64,000 nucleotides of DNA from Diacronema lutheri (Eukaryota; Haptophyta; Pavlovophyceae; Pavlovales; Pavlovaceae), in contig JAGTXO010000033.1 of assembly GCA_019448385.1 (NCBI GenBank), positions 355,474 through 419,473 on the forward strand. Reading direction: 5' to 3'. A program made the position numbers and the translations under genes. The notes under the pieces are model-generated. The model saw only the letters and a list, made by a program, of their open reading frames with translations, was not told where the DNA came from and made no database searches. Each line of letters begins with the position of its first letter. Positions within the stretch are counted from its first letter, which is position 1. Below, piece after piece: positions 19,421 through 27,700 of this stretch.

Positions 19421-19680
19421 GAAACCCGAGGATAGTCCTGCCGCACAAGAAGGCCCGAACACAGGCGGATTGCAAAATGGCCGCTCGGCTCTGAAGAAAA
19501 GCGCGCGCGCAAGAAGGGCCACGCGATTCGCGCTAGTCCCACGTTTTCCGGAAACGCGCGCGCGAGAAGGCCCGCGGCACATGCATTCGTGCTCATGCCC
19601 GTCCGGCCCGTTCCGGCCGTCCTTCGCGCGTCAAAAGCATGATCGCCACCCGCCTCCGCCGGGCCGGTCGGGCGACAACC
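19421..19680. repeat. Partial copy of the 540-bp repeat
   Basis: Almost identical to 13290-13545, in the same orientation: CTGCCGCACAAGAAGGCCC, CAAAATGGCCGCTCGGC, CGTTTTCCGGAAACGCGCG and GTCAAAAGCATGATCGCC. It ends at GGGCCGGTCGGGCGACAAC, exactly where the dehydrogenase 3'-end fragment begins. The two sequences were therefore joined at this point. Confidence 0.85.
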
Positions 19681-19716
19681 GTGGATGGAGCGCGCGTGCA
19701 CGTTGTCGCCAGCCCG

Positions 19717-19973
19717 TGGATGGAGCGCGCGTGCACGCACGTGCCGTCGCGCGACCTGCTGTGGGAGGCGTCCGAGGCCGCCGTCGGCGCGTTCCGCATC
19801 TCCAAGTAGCGCGCGCAGGGCCCATCGCACGTCGAACGTGCTCGCCTCGCGCTGTGCGCCGGCGTGCATGCAGCCAGCCGGCCGGATGGCCAGGCCGCGG
19901 CGCACAGGGCCCTGGGCCGCGGCACCGTCCCCAGCCCCGCCCTCGCGCCAAGCGCGCGTGCCGAGCCGCTTCG
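19717..19973 (+). pseudogene. Duplicated 3' end of the short-chain dehydrogenase gene
   Basis: This segment matches 12815-13078 almost exactly. It covers the last 30 or so codons of the dehydrogenase (WMERACTHVPSRDLLWEAS ... FRISK, stop at 19809) and about 170 bp of its 3' flank. The first bases (GTGGATGGAGCGCGCGTGCA) are also repeated just upstream at 19680-19702, a small duplication at the junction. There is no promoter or N-terminal part, so it cannot encode the enzyme. Confidence 0.9.
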
Positions 19974-20077
19974 CCATGGCGGCGCCGTAGACATCGACGT
20001 GTGCCCGGCCCAAATGCGCCCATTCCGTGTCGCGGTGCCTCGCTGACCGAGTTTGGTTACGCGCGGTTGAAACACAA

Positions 20078-21679
20078 TCAGCCCGCGGCCGCCATGACCG
20101 CGGTGCGCCCCGCGGCATCGACCGCCGCGGCGACGACCGGCTCGGCTTGGTCCGCATCGCGCCGCGGCCTCACCTCACCGCGCCGCCGCCCTGCGCGAGC
20201 TCGATCGCCATCGCTTCGCGCGCCGCCGCGCCCGCCGCGCGGCTGCGCCGCGCCGCTCGACCGCGCCTTCGCGCCGGGCGCGTGCAAGTGCTCGGCCGCG
20301 CCCAGCATGGCCTGCGCGGAGCGCAGGAGCTCACGCAGCTGCGCGCTCTCGCCGTCGAGCTGGCGCAGCTCCTCCTGTCGCCGCGCCGCACCGTCGTCCT
20401 GCGCGGCGCCGTCCATCTCGCCGACAGCGCCGCGCGCGTCGTTCGCGCAGTCCTCGAGCCGCACGTCCGCCAGCCTGTGCACGAGCAGCGGCGCGTTGCA
20501 GTCCGCCTCGCCGTCCGCGCGATGCACCGCGCACGCGACGAGCACGTCGCCCAGCCTTAGTCCGGTGACGAGTGTGTCGAGTCCGGAGCCGAGCTCGCCT
20601 GCATCGCAAAGGGACGGTTCGGCGCCAATCGCGCCACCAGCCGCCTCAAAGCGCGCGCGGACGAGGCGCGCATCGAAAGGCGCCGAGTTGAAAAGATGCA
20701 AGTCGAGGTTGGGCTGCACGCCGCCGCCCGGCCGCTCTCGCGCCGCAGCGGGGGTCTGAGACGTGCCGTCGCCCGTCGACGTTGCGCTGTCAGCCTCACT
20801 GCACACCCTCCCCTCACCGTCGCGCGCAGCGTGCGCGCCGTTCGCGCGCCTCGCGGCCTCCGGCACCTCCGTGTCTGCCTCGCGCGCGCCACCCGCGGCG
20901 GCGTCCGCACCCGCGCCCGCGTGTGTGCCCGCGCCCGCGCTCGCGTTCGCGTTCGCGTTGGCCACCGAGCGCAGCCGCTCGGCGCGCAGGCCCAGCTCGT
21001 CGCGCTGCGCGGCGCACGCGCAATGCTGCACGAGAGCGCGGCCGGCGAGGTGCTCCGCGACGAGCCTGTCGTCCGGCGGCGGCCTGCGCACCCGCCACAA
21101 AGCGCCGGAGGCGCTGAGGACCTCCTGGCGCGTGCCGGGCAAGAGGGTGAGGAACCAGCTGTCGTGCGCGCCGTCGCTCCAGTGCACGTCGAGCTGCGCG
21201 CGCGAGCCGGCGTGTACAAAGCCGAGCGGTCGCGGCACCGATGACGCCGACGCGGCGCGGTACGGCCATCCCCATTGCGCAGGGCTCGACGGCGCGCACG
21301 GCGGCCGGATTCCCGCGCACTCGTGCGCGTCGCACGCGCGCGGCACGCGCGCCGACGGGCGCGGGCCGGCACGCACGTACGTGCGCCACGACGGGTCGGG
21401 CCACACGCTCGGCAGCGCGGCTCCGCTCGGAGGGTACCGCTTGTACGAGTACCACGCGCCGGTGTGGACCGAGCCGGCGCTGTGCTCGTCCTCGGGACGA
21501 AACGTGACGGCGGCGCACGCGGCGATCGCAGCGCACGCATCGATGGCGCCCGGCAACGACGGGTGAAAGGCCTGCGCCATGTCGACGGCGGGCGTCGACG
21601 GGATGTACCCGTGCATCAGCGTGAAGTTGACGTGCATCGTCGCGCCGTAGGCGAGTAGCGGCGCGAGCACACCCGCCAT
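20078..21679 (-). CDS. Hypothetical protein with possible VHL-beta-like domain (533 aa)
   Basis: The first true ATG is at 21679 (MAGVLAPLLAYGATMHVNF). The open frame extends a little further but without an ATG. Around residues 150-210 the stretch GFVHAGSRAQLDVHWSDG ... LTLLPGTRQEVLSASGALW RVR has the layout of a VHL beta domain (N/V-W-D-G then LPPG then a final W-x-V/A-R). This domain is found in several algal proteins, but this is a judgement by eye. A second beta-rich stretch (NLDLHLFNSAPFDARLVRA) follows an Ala/Asn/Gly-rich linker, and the C-terminus ends in a short coiled coil (RRQEELRQLDGESAQLRELL) and an Arg/Gly/Ala tail. It is divergent from the next gene with 73 bp between ATGs. Function unknown. 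Confidence 0.5.
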   Translation of the reverse strand: MAGVLAPLLAYGATMHVNFTLMHGYIPSTPAVDMAQAFHPSLPGAIDACAAIAACAAVTFRPEDEHSAGSVHTGAWYSYKRYPPSGAALPSVWPDPSWRTYVRAGPRPSARVPRACDAHECAGIRPPCAPSSPAQWGWPYRAASASSVPRPLGFVHAGSRAQLDVHWSDGAHDSWFLTLLPGTRQEVLSASGALWRVRRPPPDDRLVAEHLAGRALVQHCACAAQRDELGLRAERLRSVANANANASAGAGTHAGAGADAAAGGAREADTEVPEAARRANGAHAARDGEGRVCSEADSATSTGDGTSQTPAAARERPGGGVQPNLDLHLFNSAPFDARLVRARFEAAGGAIGAEPSLCDAGELGSGLDTLVTGLRLGDVLVACAVHRADGEADCNAPLLVHRLADVRLEDCANDARGAVGEMDGAAQDDGAARRQEELRQLDGESAQLRELLRSAQAMLGAAEHLHAPGAKARSSGAAQPRGGRGGARSDGDRARAGRRRGEVRPRRDADQAEPVVAAAVDAAGRTAVMAAAG

Positions 21680-21752
21680 GCGTTTGCCTCCGTCCGCGAG
21701 CCGCCGCGCGAAAAAGAACACTACTCACACCGTCACACGCGGTTCACCCGCC
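21680..21752. promoter_or_regulatory. 73-bp bidirectional promoter region
   Basis: This interval separates the ATGs of two divergent genes. It contains a short AT-richer patch (AAAAAGAACACTACTCACAC) that stands out from the GC-rich surroundings and could be the core promoter. This is inference from layout only. Confidence 0.35.
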
Positions 21753-24700
21753 ATGCCGCGGACGAGCGTGCTCGCGTCGCCCAAGCGGCCGGGGGCGCGC
21801 ATGCACGGGTCGCCACGTGCGTCGTACCCGGCGGATGGCGCGCCCTCCTCGTGCGCAACGAGCGCAGCTGCTTTGCCTGCACGCGCCGCCGACGCACACC
21901 GGCCGCCGGAGCACGTCGCGGCCGCGCTGCTCAACGCTGCGCATGACGGTCTCGGCGCGGCGCTCGCGCGCGTGATGAGCGAGGCCATGGCGCAGGAGCG
22001 CGCGGCGCCGGACGACTGTGCGCAGCCCGTCGCTGCAGAGGCCGCGCGCACGCACTCCGCCGCTGCCGGCGCATCGACCTCGCCGGCGTCTGCCCGCGGC
22101 AGCGACGTGGAGACGGGCGATCGGCGCCGCGGCGGCGCGCCGCGCGCGCACGCAACTCGGCGCCTTGCTGCGGAGCTGCAGCGCGAGCAAGCGCCTGGCG
22201 TCTTCGACACTTCGCAGCGTGCCGCGGCGCACGCGCGGAGCGCACAGCCGAGCCCTGCGCGCGCGCGCCAGGCGTGCGGCGATCACGAGCGCGACGGCGC
22301 TGGCGACGGCGCTGGCGACGGCGCTGGCGACGGCGCTGGCGACGGCGTGGGCGAGATTGCGGGCGCGGAAGAGGGGGGCGACGAGGAGCAGGGCACGGCG
22401 CCGCGCCACGCAGAGTGTGCGCAGCCGCCGTCGGGCAGCGCGCGCTCCCCCGCGCGTGCAGATTACGGCGCGCTCGCCGGCGCGGCCGCGGCGCACGCGC
22501 GTGCGGTCGACCTTCGAGCAAGCGGAACGGTGCCCGCGCCTCCGCCCGCGTTGCCGGGGGTGGGCACGCCCATGGATGTGGACGATGAGGAGCGCGCTCC
22601 GCCCGCCGCTCCGTCACCGGCGCGCGGCACCGCGCTCCATCCGCCAGCTATGCTGGCCTCGCCACGGGTGGGGCGTGTGTGCATGCACGATGGCGGTCAG
22701 GGCGGCGGCATCGAGCACTCCGGCGCTGAGGCGCGGCCGACGGAGGCGGGCGACTGCTCGCGCGACGCGCACGAGGCCGCTGCGGCGGCGAGCGGCGCGC
22801 ACCGCTCGGCGCCGTCGCCGCCCGCCGTGTCGCCGGGCGCAGCGACATCGAACGGGCGCTCGCGCGGTGAGGTGATGAGCACGAGCCAAGGGGCGGAGGG
22901 GCCCGCGGCACGTGCGCGCGTCGAGCCATCGCCGAGCGCGCTGCGCAAGGCGCGCTCCGCTCACGCCCTGCTCGCGCACCTCGTCGCGACTCTGCCCAAG
23001 GGCTCGTCGCAGCTCGGTTTTAAAAGCATCTACCGTCAGCATGGCTGCTCGTCGCGCTTCCAGGTGCAACTGCCGACGGGCACGCTCGCCGCGTGCAAGG
23101 CGTCCAAGAACGCTGCCTCGTTCGGCTCGCTCGCCGCCGCGACCGCCTTCCTCGCCGTCGCCAGGCTCGCGACGCGCTCGTCCGAAAAGGCGCTCACGCT
23201 CGCCGACGCGCTGCTGCGGCAAGCGCAACGCGCGGCGGGCGGCGCGGGCGATGCCAGCGCTGCCGGACTGGCCAGCGCTGCCGGACTGGCCAGCGCTGCC
23301 GGACTGGCCAGCGCTGCCGGACTGGCCGACGGCGAGCCGACCGAGCCGCTCGACCCGGACGTGCTCGAGGCCGTGCAGCAGGCGGTTGCGGGCTTGCGCA
23401 CGCCCGCAGAGGCCGCAGCCATCGCCGCCGCTGTCCACACCGCGCCGAACGCTCGCAAGCGCACGTCGCCCGCACGTGCCGGCACGTCGCCCGCACGTGC
23501 CGGCACGTCGCCCGCACGTGCCGGCACGTCGCCCGCACGTGCCGGCACGTCGCCCGCACGTGCCGGCACGTCGCCCGCACGTGCCGGCACGTCGCCCGCA
23601 CGTGCCGGCACGTCGCCCGCACGTGCCGGCACGTCGCCCGCACGTGCCGGCACGTCGCCCGCACGTGCCGGCACGTCGCCCGCACGTGCCGGCACGTCGC
23701 CCGCACGTGCCGGCACGTCGCCCGCACGTGCCGGCACGTCGCCCGCACGTGCCGGCACGTCGCCCGCACGTGCCGGCACGTCGCCCGCACGTGCCGGCAC
23801 GTCGCCCGCACGTTCGGACACGGCGCCGGCGCGTGCTGCGCCGTCATCCGAACCGACAATCGTCACAGCAATGGCGGTCGCTGGCCAAGCAGCAGTCGCA
23901 ACGCCGCACGCGCGCACAGCCGACGCGCCGCTGCCGGGCGTTTGCGGCGAGGGCGGCGTTCGTGGCGCGCACGTCGTCGCGCCTCCGGGAGCGGCGGATG
24001 GCCACCGCGGCGCTCGCGGCGTGCTCGCCCAGCTCGATGGCGATGACGGGCACGTGGCGCGACACGATGGCGGCGCGGAGAGCGCGCGCGTCGACGACGC
24101 TCCGCGCCGCGCCGTGGACCCGGCGGCCGCGATTGCCGGGGAACCTCCGGCGACGATCGTCAACCCGACGTGCACGGACGCGGCGGCCGACCCGACGGAC
24201 GAGCCGACGTTGGCTATCGTCGCGCTCGTGGCCGCGTGCGCGGGCGCCGCTGCGCGCGTGGAGGGCGTCGACACGGCCGAGCGCACCGACGTGGACGTGC
24301 CGGACGCCGCCGAGCCGCGCGCGGTGCAGCCAACAACGCGATCGACTCTGGTGCCGATTGCCCACGCCGGCGACGCCGCGGGCGACGCGGGCGTTGCCGA
24401 GGATGATGCGCAGACAGAGGACTTGCCGGACGAGAAGCTGGCGGCGGTGGAGGAGGAAGAGGACGAGGACGCGATGGCGCTCGACGCTGTCGTGCAGCCT
24501 GAGGCCGCCGCTACCGCCGCCTCTACCGCCGCCGCCACCACCGCCGCCGTCGCTGACGCCCATATCGCTGACGCCACAGCCGCTGCCGCCACCGCCGCCG
24601 CCGCAGCTTCCGACGCTGACGCCGAGGAGGGCGATTACGAGTACATCCTCCCGGATTCCGAGTCCGAGTCCGATTCCGGGTCCGATTCCGTGTCTCCCCG

Positions 24701-27700
24701 GGCTATGGCCGTGTCGCAGCGGCCGCAGCTGCCGTTGCAGTCCAGCGAGCCGCGCGCACAGGGCGGAGCGGGGCCGAGCTCCCTGCAGCAGCCGCCGCAG
24801 CCGCAACCGCAGCCAAAGCCACAGCCGCAACCGCAGCCGCAGCCGCAACCGCCGCACGATGGCGCCCTCAGCGCGGCTGACGCGCAGTGCGCATCCGCGC
24901 CAGGCAGAGCGCCTGTAGGCGCCCCGGAGCCGGAAGGCGCCTCCGCTCCGCTCACTTCGCGCGCGCACGGCGCGGCACGCTCGCGGGCAGCTGTGGCGGA
25001 CGGCGCAGCCGACGGCGCGGCGGACGGCGCGGCGGACGGCGCGGCGGACGGCGCGGCGGACGGCGCAGCGGACGGCGCGGAGGAGGGGAGGCTGCAGGAG
25101 CGCGAGGACGCCAGCGTCGAGGCAGGCGACGCGGCGGACACGCAAGACGATGCGCGTCCGCGCCCGCCGAGCGCGCGCGTCGCGCGCGCGCGCGCGCGCA
25201 CCGCCGGCGCGTCGCGCCCGGAGAAGGACACGGACTCGCGCGACAACGCGCGCGCGCGCACCGCGTCCGTGCCGGCGCCGGCCGACGCGCCGGCGCGGTC
25301 GCGCGACACGTGCGAGCCGGCCGGCGGCGCGCAGCCCGCCGTGGACGAGTCGCGCGCAGGTTCGACTGAGCTAGCCGCGCAGCGCGCGCTCGTCGTGGCG
25401 TCGCTCGCGGCGGCGGTGGAGGAGGTGGCGGTGGCGGAGGCGGAGGCGGAAGATGCGGCAGCCACCCTCCTTGCCTTTGAGGCGCGCCGCGGCATGAGCC
25501 CCGCGGCGCGCGCGCGCGCGCCGGCGGGCTCCCCCGCCGCGCCCGCCGCGCCCGCCACCTCCTCGCCGACCAGCGCGCCGGCGCCCGCCGACGTGCTCAA
25601 CGCGCTCGCGCCGGACGACGCGCGCGCGGGCGCGGACGCGGGCGCACAAGGCTTGGCACGCTCTGGTGAGAGCGATGGCGACGGCGACGGAGCTGCCGAC
25701 GACGGCGCGGTAACGGAGCGTGTGCTCGCCCTTCGTGCGATCACGCACTTTGCGCACTCGGCCGCCGACGCGCTGGGCGGCACGGCGGCGGGCGTGTGCG
25801 CTGAGGCGGAAGCGCTCTTGACGGACACAGTCTGCGCGCCGGGCTGCGGATTTGGCGAGGTGCCCTCCCTCGCCGACCGCGATGTTGCGCGCGCGAGCAG
25901 CGCGATCGGCGCGCGCGCGCCGCGCGCGCGCGCCAGCGCGCCGCGCGCCGGCACGCTGCGCGAGCGCGAGATTGGTTCGCTGCCGCTGCCGCTGCGGTGC
26001 GCGCAGCTCGCGCGGTGCATGCGCGCGCAGCTCGCGCTCGTGCGCCTCGCCGAGCAGGAGGCGGGCGCCGCCGACGCGGCCGCCGCGGCCGCCGAGGCGG
26101 AGGGCGCGGGCGCCGTGCCGCCCGTGCAGCTCGCCGAGCGCCGCTGCGCGCAGTGCGCGCACGTGCTCCTCGCGGGCGCGCGCGAGCTGCTCGATGGCAC
26201 GCGCGCCGCGCAGGCGCAGCTCGCCCACGCCGCCGCGCGCGTCGACGCGGCCGCGCACGCCGACCGCGAGGGCGGCACGCCGGCCGCCGCCTCGGCCGCG
26301 CTCGGCGCCGCGCTCTGCGAGATCAACGCGCGCGCGCCCTTCCACGCCGCGCTGCGCGCGCTGCACGGCGCGAGCCAGCGCGCCGCACAGCTCGCGCTCC
26401 TCGCGCGCATCTGCGCGCTGCGCGCCATCGGCTCGCACGGCGGCGCGCGCGTGCGCACGGACGGCGCTGCCGCGGCGGAGCGCGCCGTCGACGCTGGGCT
26501 TGAGCTCTACTTGCCCTCGCCGCCAACGCTGACTGAGGCGTCGGTGCTCAAGGACGTTGACGCGCTGCTCCCGCGCGACGCGACGCTCGTCGCGCACCTC
26601 GCCGCGCACGGCGCGCCGCCGCGCGCGCCCGCCGCGGCCGGCGGCGCGCGCTCGCCCGCGCGCGCCTTTTTGGCGGACCTACGATGGCTACGTATCTCGT
26701 CGCGCGCCGCGCGCGAGGTTGCGCTTCGCTGGCTGTGCGACGGCACAGAGGCCGAGCGCGCGCTCGCGGGTGCGGACGCGCTCGCCGCCGACGTGGATGT
26801 GCGCGCCGCCGTGCGCCGCGCCGCGCTGCCTGATAGAGCGCGCGCGCGCGCCCGCGCCGCGTGCGGTCGCGCGGTCGCGCCGCGCGGCGCGCGCCGCGCG
26901 CCACGTGCCGCGCCGCGCAGCGGCAGCGCAGCGCGCTCACGCGCCGGCCGCGCCACCCGCGCGCCCGCCGCCTCGCGCGCTGGCGCGCCTCCGCCGTCGC
27001 GTCGCGCGCGCGCACCGCAGCGCGAGCTGAACGCGGCTTACCTCGCCGTCGAGCAGGCCGCGCCCGCCGCCGTCGCGGCCGTGCGCGCCGCGCTCGGCGC
27101 GCTCAGCTCGCCTTTGCCGCCGCTTGACGCCGTCGAGGCTTTCGCCGCGCCGCCGTCGGCGCCCGCCGCGCCGTCGTCCGCGCGCGCGAACGCCGTCCTC
27201 GCCGCCCTCTGCTGCGCGCTGCAGCCCCTCACGCGCCTCGTCGACACATGCGACGCTGCGGGTGCGCCCAGTGCTCCCGACGCGGCCATCGTGCGCCGCG
27301 GTGGCGCACAAGCAGCCGCGCCGCCGCGCGGCGCGGCCCGTCGCCCTGACGCGCGCACGCCCGAGGCTGCGCGCGCGGCGCAGCCGGCCGGGCTGCTGCG
27401 CGCGCACGCCGCATCGCACGCCGCGTCGCCGGCGCGCTTGGCAACTGTCGCGCGTTGCGCGCCGGCGCCTTCGCCGTCTCGCGCCGAGCCGCGCCCGCTG
27501 CCCGCGGCGGGCGTGCCCACGCCGCCGCGCGCAGCGCCCGCGCCGCGCGCCAACGCCGCCACGGCTGGCGTCGCGCCCGCGCCGCTGCCGAGCCGCGGCG
27601 CGTCCAACCCACCGTCGCAGCACGCCACGCCGCGCAGCGCGCGCACGCCGCAGGCCGCACCGTCGCAGCACGCCACGCCGCGCAGCGCGCGCACGCCGCA

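Noticed and set aside
23463-23819. CRISPR-like array
   Set aside because: The 21-bp units follow each other with no unique spacers, lie in a coding frame and occur in a eukaryotic genome. It is a simple tandem repeat.
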